A stretch of 64,000 bases of DNA, from contig OY744473.1 in NCBI GenBank assembly GCA_963556145.1, positions 3,534,001 to 3,598,000 on the forward strand, given 5' to 3'. The position numbers were made by a program, and so were the translations under genes. The notes beneath the pieces are model-generated. The model searched no databases. It saw only the letters and a program-made list of their open reading frames with translations, and had not been told where the DNA came from. Position 1 is the stretch's first letter, and the number at the start of each line of letters is the position of its first letter. This document shows positions 10,838 through 20,692 of the stretch, piece after piece. The stretch comes from Hygrocybe punicea (taxonomy: Eukaryota; Basidiomycota; Agaricomycetes; Agaricales; Hygrophoraceae).

Positions 10838-12490
10838 TGTTACGGATCGCTTCTGCAGCGGGCTCCGGCAACAATCAACTTAACTAAGAGGGGGGTTTCC
10901 AGGGGAGAAGACAGCAGTTTTCATTGTTGCTTATAGCTAAGACAACACTGCTATCAGGGGGGGTCAAGGTCTAGTGTCATTGCGAGCCGTGGGGGTTACT
11001 CAAAACAAGATGAGTCTGCCCCAAGAACCAGACTAAACGTAAGGAAAGGAAAGAAGAAAAAGTCCGAACCAACAACAAGAACAGTATATATAGTGACTGG
11101 TCTTGAGGGGAGGTAAATAGAAATACAACCATGAAGCCATAACATGTCCAACTCTACCATGTGTTCACCATGAGGCGTACATGAGGCGTCCTCATGTCAA
11201 TGTTCTCGCGATCCAACTGGAGGCCCGGGTGTCATTGAGGAATAGAGGGGGTCCGGATGACTCGGATGATTTGTCATCAGATCATGTGATGTGCAGAATT
11301 GCCTATTCGGGGTCTACACTTGCTGCAACAGGCAAGTGCGCAGTCTGGCAAGTGCATTGCACGGTCGGGTCGAAGATGGGTATCGTCCAGTGTGGGGTTG
11401 GTGATGAGAGTGTCTTGAGGTGGTGTGGATGTAACGGCAAGGTTGGTATGAAAGAAAATGAAGGAATGTATAGAGGAAAAAACCAACTAGGACAGTGGGC
11501 TAGTCGAGGTCAGACATGTGAACAGCACAAGCTGTACCGGATGACGATGTCTGTGTTGATGACGTATCGAGGAGCGATGTCTTGTCCTGTTTGTGGAACA
11601 AGAAGGTCCACTTGATGTCGGTATTCGTCCAAGAAAGGGTATCATTGTGAACGAGTGTGGGAGATATCAAGGTTATAGATGGAAAAGGTTAAATGAATGT
11701 GGGTCCAGGTTTCGAGTCATGGCACGAGTGACAAGCTGTGGGAACAAGTCGTCGGGTACTGCATTGAAGCGGTGTCGTGCGAACAATATGCGATAGGGGT
11801 TGGTTCACTGTTTGGGAAGTCGTATGGTCTGTGGTCGAAGTCCAAAAGAATGTGCTTCGGCAATGGTCGGATTAGAGAGAACAGTGAAATGTCTTGTGAT
11901 CGGGGATTGTTCAGAGTTCGCATGCAGGTGAGGAATGTCGTCGGAACGTCAGGGAGGATAATGGTGGGCACAGGGTACGAATATGGAAACCAAATATCCG
12001 GGAATGGCAATTGTCAATTATGTGTCGATATATTGTCGAGGTGGAAGTCAGAAGTATCAATGGCGGAAGGGTTTCGATGCCGATGCCAAAGATAGATCAT
12101 AACAAAGTAGAAACCGATCAGGAAGGTGATGGCAATGCTGCCAATAACAATTACGGTAATGAGCTGTGTCGGGAGTACAGCCATTGTGAATCGGTTTGTC
12201 GTGGGATGAAGTCAACAATATGTCAGGGCGAGGGAAAAGACAATAGCGATGATGTCCGTCGGCAAGGAGACTATTCGGGTACAGCAAGGTAACGTGGGGA
12301 TGTGTCCATGGTCGGTCTGGATTGTTCTAGAAGAAGAAAGGAAGAAAAGAGAACAAGGACAAGAATAAACAACAATGTCCAAAAGAAGACAAAAGGTAAA
12401 GGGGAACGAAAAAGGAAGGTATGGTAAAATGGAATCGTCATCGTGGGTAATGGAGTCGGGATCGGAGTTGCGGAGTTGAAAAACGTAACA
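10838..12490 (+). repeat. Long LTR ('LTR1') of the inserted element
   Basis: 1653 bp, beginning TGTTACGGATCGCTTCTGCAG and ending GAAAAACGTAACA. Its first ~1.43 kb is repeated without visible change at 15530-16961. A TATATATA box lies at 11081-11090. On the minus strand a small frame starting MAVLPTQLIT opens at 12184. It is unusually long for an LTR. Confidence 0.8.
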
Positions 12491-13592
12491 ATACCCCCGG
12501 AACAAGGGGAATCGTCCCGATTAACCGGAAGAACAAAGAACAAGGGAAACAAAGCACAAGGAAAAAATTACAAGGAAAGAACAGACAGTTTAACGACGCT
12601 ATCAAGGTCGGCAAGAAATCAAAAACATGAAGAAGGAAAAAATGTCAGTTCAAAGGTCATTAAATCATGAATCATGAAGACATTACTGAGTTACAAGGGT
12701 TAAAAAGAAATATATTCAGTTTCGACCAATTGTTTTTTGTCATTGTGGATATTCAGAGATCATTGTTATTTCGTTATTAAGTCGTCAAGGGTGTCGGGTT
12801 GAAAGGAGGTAAAGGTTGTCGGGGTCCAGGTGTTCATTCAGGGTTTTCGGTTCAAAGAGAATTAGGTGGTCGGCATTTTTGGGATGAGGGAGTTCTGGAT
12901 GTCAGAGAGTTCTGGGTGTCAGAAGTTTATAGTCATTACGGACATTTGAATGGGCATAGATTTATATCGTTTCAGATATCGGTGTTGTTGACTGATCGTG
13001 GATTTCCTACACTCAAATGGTGTGCGAGATTTCTTCATATTCCATGAATGCAACAGGGTCTGGTGTCGGTCAGAAGATGTTTGGGAATTTGGGATAAGGA
13101 AGATGAAAGAGTTGCCAGTTCCAAGTTATACATTGGCAAAGGATTTCGGATGGGGATTCATTCTTCATCGTTTCTTTTTCTGGTGCATTTACTGCCTTAC
13201 TGGTCAGCAGCACATCGGGTTCCTTTCCTATGTGGGATCGGAGGTCATTGGTTTGATAACCAGTATCCTTCTGGTTCAGTTCTGATGTCCATAGACATCA
13301 AGGTTCATTCTACGGCTTATAGCGATCATGCATGCGTCTGGAGGTCATAGATTTTATATCATTTCGGATATTCATCTCTTACTTATATAGCTGGTGAGAG
13401 AACCTGCTGCTTTGTCTCTTATTTGTATAGCTGGTGAGAGAACCTGCTACATGTTTCTCTATGGTCATGTTCCATCTGTCCATTCCATTTCTGTTTCTTC
13501 TCTTCTATTTCTGGGTATTCTGTTTCTTCTTCTGGGTGTTTTCGTCGGTGTAAATAATGTCGAGGTCGTTTATATACAAGGAAAAGTCCATT
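12491..13592. other. Internal region of the long-LTR element, left part
   Basis: No recognisable protein family. Short open stretches occur on both strands. A near-perfect direct repeat of TATAGCTGGTGAGAGAACC lies at about 13387 and 13427. Confidence 0.4.
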
Positions 13593-14746
13593 TTACGAAT
13601 CATACATGACGGGGGTGTATCCTTTCACAAACAACATCAATCTCCAATCCAATCCATGGATGTCATTCTCCTTCCCCTTCACCATACGCTCATGCATTGC
13701 ACGAAATAAGGCATGACGATGATAATCGGGTTCTTTGGTCCCATGTCTCGAGCGTTTGTTCTGCATGTTATGGCCGTCAGAATGGTGTGCACGGTCGAGT
13801 TTCTTTCTCTGGGATTGGGGAAGAAGTGGAGAGCGGCGACGTGACTGGGTTTGGAGCGAGACAAGAGGTGGAGAATACAACCATGCTCGGTATTCATCAT
13901 CCATCTCTATATGCAGTCGGTGGGTTACTTTTCGAGGGGGTGTCGGAAGATCAGTGAGACTGTCCATGTACGCATCAAAGTCATCAATGGGGGGAGTCGG
14001 ATGTTCTTCACCGCAAATGTTCACTGCACCAAAATATAGCTCATTGTCCAGATCATCGAAGATAAAGGGTACGTCGAGACTCATCGTCGATGTCGACGGT
14101 GGGGACGGTGTCGAGGATGCTGGACGATACGTGTGTCACGATGATTCTGGGGTACGGGTGCAAGACGAGGAGCGGGGATGCGAACAACGAATCGATGATG
14201 AGGAAGTTCCTTGTCCAAAATGTATTGGAGACGCTGGAGGAGGAATTGGCTTTGACGATTTCTTTGCTCAGTGATCCGTAGACCACCCAGGAGACGGTGT
14301 AATTCGTCAAGGACCGGTGTCACGGATCGTGGAAGGAAGACGAGGTGTGGAATGCGAGGATCGTTCCAGCTGATGTAGTCGACCCAGTCGTCAGGTCGGT
14401 TGAGAGGGAACCAGGCAAGATCGCACTGCCACCAGCGACGGGCAGGCCACGGGTAGGGATGGCCTGGAGGGCAGAGGTTGGCCAGGGTGACGACAGGTGG
14501 GTGGTTTAAAGAAGTTTTCCGTCTTCGGTAATTACCATGCCTCGTTGTCAGCATCGTGTCGGAGTTTCCAGTGATCGATCCATGTACCAGGGTCTTGGTT
14601 GCCTCGTGGATTCGTATGTATGATCGGGGATCAAAGTTCCAGAAAAAGAGGGTGTGTAGCGGGATATCACCTGATATGCCGATCCGCGCTATCCAAATTG
14701 GTAAGGAGTGGTATTTCGTATGTGTTCCGTTCATGACAATCATCAT
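13593..14746 (-). pseudogene. Unrecognised ~380-residue protein of the long-LTR element, two frameshifts
   Basis: The minus strand is open from ATG at 14746 (MMIVMNGTHTKYHSLPIWIA) to about 14200. Coding sense then continues one frame over (LLVLHPYPRIIVTHVSSSIL, to about 14090) and again in a third frame (VPFIFDDLDNELYFGAV) to TGA at 13593. The middle holds HPYPWPARRWWQCDLAWFPL and the end a basic stretch (RRRSPLLPQSQRKKLDR). The even composition and phase-consistent remainder suggest a once-functional protein. No family is recognised. It could be a captured or element-specific gene. Confidence 0.5.
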
Positions 14747-15529
14747 AGTCTTGGTGGTTCATTCATCCATGTCAAACAAAGAGGGTCCCCTTTCATCTGT
14801 TCCAACAGACTACTAAGATCAACCACTTCTCTTTGTCACATGTACAGGTCATTTCAGGAATCAGGGCTTCATATGCATACTGGCTTTCTCTGGGCTTTCT
14901 GCATTTGGTGAGGAGATGGGGGGGAGGAGGTGGAAGGAAGGCTAGGAAGGCGGTTTGAAGGATTCATTGCTTTCGGTTCATCCATGGAGAGGGAGTCGTA
15001 ATATGTCTGGTACAACCAAAACATATTTGAGTCATGTAGGTGGGATACTTCCAGCGATTGGTTTGTCTAGCAGTGTCCTTCTGCATCTGGGGCAATGACA
15101 AGTCTTGTCCATTGCATCATTTCATGTCGTAATTATCGTATCGAAGTAGTGGAATGACGGTGGTGACGTTAGTCAGGGGTTTATTTCGATTCGGGTTCCA
15201 GGATTGGGCTTGAGCAATTATTATGGATAAACCATAAATAATTCGCAGGGCGGCAGTCTTGAGGTTGACCATTCGGAGTATTCAACAATCATTCGGGGTC
15301 CGGGTGGCTAGTGTACATCAACAGATTTCAGGTCTGTGTCAGTAACAGGCTAGCATCATTCGTTCGTCCATTCGTGTGGGGTCAGGGTTAAGGGATGAAT
15401 AAAGTCGAGAGGAGGAGGAGAGGGAGAGGGTGTAGGGGAGGACGAGGGAGAGATTCGGGAGAGAGGAGGGGGTTCGTTTGTTCATGTCGAAAGTTGAATG
15501 TTGGGGGAGTTGGGAAACGTTTAGTCTTT
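14747..15529 (-). other. Internal region next to LTR2
   Basis: A short minus-strand frame (MNKRTPSSLPNLSLVLPYTL, 15484 to about 15339) begins 46 nt inside LTR2 and could be the start of a spliced element gene. The plus strand here is purine-rich (15400-15480). No known domain. Confidence 0.35.
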
Positions 15530-16961
15530 TGTTACGGATCGCTTCTGCAGCGGGCTCCGGCAACAATCAACTTAACTAAGAGGGGGGTTTCCAGGGGAGA
15601 AGACAGCAGTTTTCATTGTTGCTTATAGCTAAGACAACACTGCTATCAGGGGGGGTCAAGGTCTAGTGTCATTGCGAGCCGTGGGGGTTACTCAAAACAA
15701 GATGAGTCTGCCCCAAGAACCAGACTAAACGTAAGGAAAGGAAAGAAGAAAAAGTCCGAACCAACAACAAGAACAGTATATATAGTGACTGGTCTTGAGG
15801 GGAGGTAAATAGAAATACAACCATGAAGCCATAACATGTCCAACTCTACCATGTGTTCACCATGAGGCGTACATGAGGCGTCCTCATGTCAATGTTCTCG
15901 CGATCCAACTGGAGGCCCGGGTGTCATTGAGGAATAGAGGGGGTCCGGATGACTCGGATGATTTGTCATCAGATCATGTGATGTGCAGAATTGCCTATTC
16001 GGGGTCTACACTTGCTGCAACAGGCAAGTGCGCAGTCTGGCAAGTGCATTGCACGGTCGGGTCGAAGATGGGTATCGTCCAGTGTGGGGTTGGTGATGAG
16101 AGTGTCTTGAGGTGGTGTGGATGTAACGGCAAGGTTGGTATGAAAGAAAATGAAGGAATGTATAGAGGAAAAAACCAACTAGGACAGTGGGCTAGTCGAG
16201 GTCAGACATGTGAACAGCACAAGCTGTACCGGATGACGATGTCTGTGTTGATGACGTATCGAGGAGCGATGTCTTGTCCTGTTTGTGGAACAAGAAGGTC
16301 CACTTGATGTCGGTATTCGTCCAAGAAAGGGTATCATTGTGAACGAGTGTGGGAGATATCAAGGTTATAGATGGAAAAGGTTAAATGAATGTGGGTCCAG
16401 GTTTCGAGTCATGGCACGAGTGACAAGCTGTGGGAACAAGTCGTCGGGTACTGCATTGAAGCGGTGTCGTGCGAACAATATGCGATAGGGGTTGGTTCAC
16501 TGTTTGGGAAGTCGTATGGTCTGTGGTCGAAGTCCAAAAGAATGTGCTTCGGCAATGGTCGGATTAGAGAGAACAGTGAAATGTCTTGTGATCGGGGATT
16601 GTTCAGAGTTCGCATGCAGGTGAGGAATGTCGTCGGAACGTCAGGGAGGATAATGGTGGGCACAGGGTACGAATATGGAAACCAAATATCCGGGAATGGC
16701 AATTGTCAATTATGTGTCGATATATTGTCGAGGTGGAAGTCAGAAGTATCAATGGCGGAAGGGTTTCGATGCCGATGCCAAAGATAGATCATAACAAAGT
16801 AGAAACCGATCAGGAAGGTGATGGCAATGCTGCCAATAACAATTACGGTAATGAGCTGTGTCGGGAGTACAGCCATTGTGAATCGGTTTGTCGTGGGATG
16901 AAGTCAACAATATGTCAGGGCGAGGGAAAAGACAATAGCGATGATGTCCGTCGGCAAGGAG
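15530..16961 (+). repeat. Long LTR ('LTR2'), 5' part
   Basis: Offset by 4692 bp from LTR1; every predicted peptide across it is the same as in LTR1. It is cut at 16961 by the inverted copy LTR3 (TSD AGGAG). The sequence that resumes after LTR3 is not LTR1-like and belongs to LTR0. Confidence 0.8.
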
Positions 16962-18880
16962 TGTTATGTTTCCAACTCCGCTTCCAACCCCGATGCCCAT
17001 TCCGATACCCACCATGACGATTCTGCACTGCACACCTTCCTTTTTCATTTCATTTTGTCCTTTGTCCTCCTTTCAACGTCATTGTTTCTTCATTTGGACA
17101 TCCTTGTATTTTCTTATTCTTGTTCTCTTTTTGTCCCNNNNNNNNNNNNNNNNNNNNNNNNNNNNNNNNNNNNNNNNNNNNNNNNNNNNNNNNNNNNNNN
17201 NNNNNNNNNNNNNNNNNNNNNNNNNNNNNNNNNNNNNCAACCCCGATGCCCATTCCGATACCCACCATGACGATTCTGCACTGCACACCTTCCTTTTTCA
17301 TTTCATTTTGTCCTTTGTCCTCCTTTCAACGTCATTGTTTCTTCATTTGGACATCCTTGTATTTTCTTATTCTTGTTCTCTTTTTGTCCCTTCTTCTAGA
17401 ACAATCCAGACCGACCATGGACATCTCCCACGTGACCTTGTTGTACCCGAATAGTCTCCTTGCCGATGGACGTCACCGACATTGTCTTTTCCCTTCGATA
17501 TCTTGTTTACGCTATCCCACGACAAACCGATCACAATGGCTGTACTCCCGACACAGCTCATTACTGTAATTGTTATTGGCAGCATTGCCATCACCTTCCT
17601 GATCGGTTTCTACCTTGTTATGATCTATCTTTGGCATCGGCACCGAAACCCTTCCACCATTGATACTTCTGACTTCCGCCTCAACAATATATCGACACGT
17701 AATTGACAATTGCCATTCCCGGATATTTGGTTTCCATATTCGTACCCTGTGCCCACCATTATCCTCCCTGACGATCCGACGACATTCCTCACCTGCATGC
17801 GAACTCTGAACAATCCCCGATCACAAGACATTTCACTGTTCTCTCTAATCCGACCATTGCCGAAGCACATTCTTTTGGACTTCGACCACAGACCATACGA
17901 CTTCCCAAACAGTGAACCAACCCCTATCGCATATTGTTCGCACGACACCGCTTCAATGCAGTACCCGACGACTTGTTCCCACAGCTTGTCACTCGTGCCA
18001 TGACTCGAAACCTGGACCCACATTCATTTAACCTTTTCCATCTATAACCTTGATATCTCCCACACTCGTTTACAACGATACCCTTTCTTGGACGATACCA
18101 ACATCAGATGGACCCTATTGTTCCATGAACAGGACAAGACACCGCTCCTCGACACGTCATCAACACAGACATCGTCATCCGGTACAGCTTATGCTGTTCA
18201 CATGTCTGATCTCGACTAGCCCACCGTCCTTGTTGGTTTTCCTTCCGCACATTCCTTTGTTTTCTTTCATGCCGACTTTGCTGTTACATCCACACCACCT
18301 CAAGACATTCCCTTCACCAACCCCACACTGGACGATACCCATCTTCGACCCGACCATGCAATGCACTTGCCAAACTGCACACTTGCCCGTTACAGCAAGT
18401 GTAGACCCCGAATTGGCAATTCTGCATGTCACATGATCCGATGACAAATCATCCGAGTCATCTGGACCTCTTCTATCCTCAACGACACCCGGGCCTCCAG
18501 TTGGATCGCGAGAACATCGACATGAGGACGCCTCATGTACGCCTCATGGTGAACACATGGTAGAGTTGGACATGTTGTGGCTTCATGGTTGTATTTCTAT
18601 TTACCTCCCCTCAAGACCAGTCACTATATATACTGTTCTTGTTGTTGGTTCGGACTTTTTCTTCTTTTCCTTTCTTTACGTTTAGTCTGGTTCTTGGGGC
18701 AGACCCCTTGTCTTGGGTAACCCCCACGGCTCGCAATGACATTAGACCTTGACCCCCCCCCACTTGTAGCAGTGTTGTCTTAGTTATAAGCAACAATGAA
18801 ACTGCTCTTCTTTCCTCTGAAAACCGATCCCCAGTTAAGTTGATTGTTGCCGGAGCCCGCTGCAGAAGCGATCCGTAACA
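16962..18880 (-). repeat. Inverted solo long LTR ('LTR3')
   Basis: Complete copy of the family in reverse orientation: begins TGTTATGTTTCCAACTCC and ends GAAGCGATCCGTAACA. It is flanked by AGGAG at 16957-16961 and 18881-18885. It contains the assembly gap; without the gap and the duplicated 153 bp it is about 1.67 kb, the family length. The MAVLPTQLIT frame is on the plus strand here (17536-17706). Confidence 0.8.
17138..17237. other. Assembly gap (100 N) with duplicated flanks
   Basis: The 153 bp before the gap (16985-17137) are repeated directly after it (17238-17390). A real LTR has this segment once, so the gap is probably an overlap that failed to merge. Confidence 0.9.
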
Positions 18881-18885
18881 AGGAG

Positions 18886-19095
18886 ACTATTCGGGTACAG
18901 CAAGGTAACGTGGGGATGTGTCCATGGTCGGTCTGGATTGTTCTAGAAGAAAAGAGGACAAGGACAAGAAGAAACAATGATGTCCGAAAGAAGACAAAAG
19001 GTAAAAGGAAACGAAAAAGGAAGGTGTGATAAAGTGGAATCGTCATGGTGGGTAACAGAGTTGGAATCGGAGTTGTGGAGTTGAAAAACGTAACA
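18886..19095 (+). repeat. 3' end of LTR0
   Basis: Ends GTTGAAAAACGTAACA and is followed by CAGCG, the TSD seen at 9475-9479. It differs clearly from the end of LTR1, as expected if it belongs to the older LTR0. Confidence 0.8.
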
Positions 19096-19769
19096 CAGCG
19101 GGGTTGGGTGCACCAACCCCGCCGCTCTCTTTCTCTTGTTTGGGGGCAGTTCATTGATGGCGATGCACTGCTATGGTGGTGCTGGTGCTGGTGCTGGTGC
19201 TGCCTTGCGTGGTCATCGTCGTCGTCGTCCATCTGGTGGCTGCCGACTTGGTGGTGGTTGGTAGAAGAGCCTACAAAAGTAATAGTGAATGAGTTACAAA
19301 TGATAATGAAAGTAGAATGTACCTATTTGCCTCGAACGCAAGCATTCGAGGCTTTTCAGAGTGGTGGTTGTTGGTGGCTGAGAATAAAGTTTAGTGACTA
19401 AAATGGAAATTTGCCGGTTTGGCATGTGAGTAAAACTTTCATTTGGAGGGCAAAATACATACCTGCAGACATTGGTTTGGCGGTTCTGAACCGCTCATGA
19501 ACCATTTAGACAACCCGGGGGTTGCGTGAACCCCAAACCGGACCTGGGGTTCAGTTCAGCCCAAGGTGCTGGACTGAACCGAACTTCCGGTTCGGTTCGG
19601 AATTTGAACCGGGTTTGGTTTGGTTCTGAACTGAACTTTGGCAGCACTAGCTCCTGTTGGTATTGGTGCTCCCATTGCCATTGCCATTGGTACTGCCATT
19701 TCCAATTGAGGTTGGTGGTGGTGGCATTGGTGTGGATGGTATTGGATGGTGGTGTTGGTGTTGAACCGG
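19096..19769 (-). repeat. Module array 1, continued; GC-rich hairpin and MITE
   Basis: A perfect inverted repeat GCGGGGTTGG / CCAACCCCGC with a 5-nt loop lies at 19099-19123. It is followed by GGTGCTG repeats and an intron-like minus-strand piece (GTACATTCTACTTTCATTA ... TTTTGTAG, about 19325-19268). It is the continuation of 8200-9479 once LTR0 is removed. Confidence 0.5.
19472..19649. mobile_element. hAT-type MITE copy, TTCAG-rich
   Basis: Ends CTTTGGCAGCACTA at 19649; filled with TTCAG/CTGAA and TTCGG variants. The left end is decayed. Confidence 0.5.
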
Positions 19770-20313
19770 TGTAGATGCGGGTTCGGGGTGGCTTCGGAAC
19801 AATAAAGATACTAACCAAGGGGTGTCAGCATAGAAGTGACTGTGGATAATCAGTGTCGGGGATAATAATAAAAGTGGAAATAGAAGTAAAAATATAAAGC
19901 CGCCATGTAAAACTGGACAAATAACAATAAATCTGGTGATGAACAGAATGAAAACGGGTAAATAACGATGAACCCGACAATGCCGACGATGTCGGGTACG
20001 GCGGGTTGGGTTGGGTTGGGTTGGGTCAGAAACGATGAATGAGTAGAGGAACAGCGATAAAGACGATGTCGTGAACTATATAAGTCTAAGGGCTACTAGG
20101 ACGAGCTTGTGAAGGGATTAAAAGATGCTTCTGACTATAAGGAAATGGGGACTAAGGGTATCTCTTTTTGTATGGTCATCGGGGACTGTTTTTATAGTAC
20201 ATGAGTGAGTAGTCTACTTTCAGACTTGTCTATTTCGGCCGATGGAAAACTGCAAAGAAAGGTTGGAATGGGGATGAGAAGAGGGGAGTTGTGATGCAAC
20301 AAAGACAGGAAAA
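19770..20313 (-). repeat. Gypsy-type LTR copy 2, one part (split by copia)
   Basis: Reverse-strand counterpart of the 3' two-thirds of 7155-7971. It ends at 19770 (CCCGCATCTACA on the minus strand) and is cut at 20313 by the copia element; the rest is at 43881-44229. A run of TGGGT repeats (20003-20027) is part of it. Confidence 0.65.
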
Positions 20314-20648
20314 TGTTGTGATAGCAAATGCACTCACGGCCCGATCCGAAGCGTATCGCCTAGATTAGATCTCCCCTTTATCACATGATAGATTACCGTT
20401 TCCCCTTTTTGCGAGCCATTTCTTTCTTATACGTTTATCCTTTGTTCATGTAATACTTAGTCTACTCTCGCCACAGCGTAGAAGACCTCAGTTGCACATC
20501 CTTTCCGCACTGAGGTCTGTTAGCCTTTTATTTACTTTCATACAATTCACTGACAATTACCTAGATTCTGTACTATCACTAGGTAATAATATACTCCAGT
20601 TCCGCATCCTTTCTGCACTGAGATTCTGTACTATCACTAGCCTCTACA
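20314..20648 (+). repeat. 5' LTR of the copia element
   Basis: 335 bp, TG...CA, preceded by the GAAAA TSD at 20309-20313. Confidence 0.95.
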
Positions 20649-20660
20649 GGTTATAAGCCC
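20649..20660 (+). other. Probable primer-binding site
   Basis: GGTTATAAGCCC starts directly after the LTR. It is complementary, with one mismatch, to the anticodon arm of initiator tRNA-Met. That is the internal (half-tRNA) primer known for some copia elements, not a tRNA 3' end. Confidence 0.6.
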
Positions 20661-20692
20661 ACGTTGTTTTTCCACTGCGTGTTTGTCCTCTG

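Larger units (their letters stand above)
10838..16961 (-). mobile_element. Non-autonomous long-LTR element inserted in LTR0 (LTR1, internal region, LTR2)
   Basis: LTR1 (10838-12490) and the start of LTR2 (15530-16961) flank a 3.0-kb internal region with no gag, protease, reverse transcriptase or integrase. The only long frames in it are on the minus strand (13593-14746 and a short frame starting at 15484), so the element probably reads from right to left. Its right border was lost by recombination with LTR0. The lack of visible change between the two LTRs makes it young. Confidence 0.65.

Noticed and set aside
11181..12292. Plus-strand frames of 60-144 codons in LTR1 and LTR2
   Set aside because: Same in both LTRs because the DNA is the same, but interrupted in LTR0, LTR3 and LTR5; only the minus-strand MAVLPTQLIT frame is conserved.
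20003..20027. Telomere-like TGGGT repeat
   Set aside because: Short, not TTAGGG, and part of a gypsy LTR copy.
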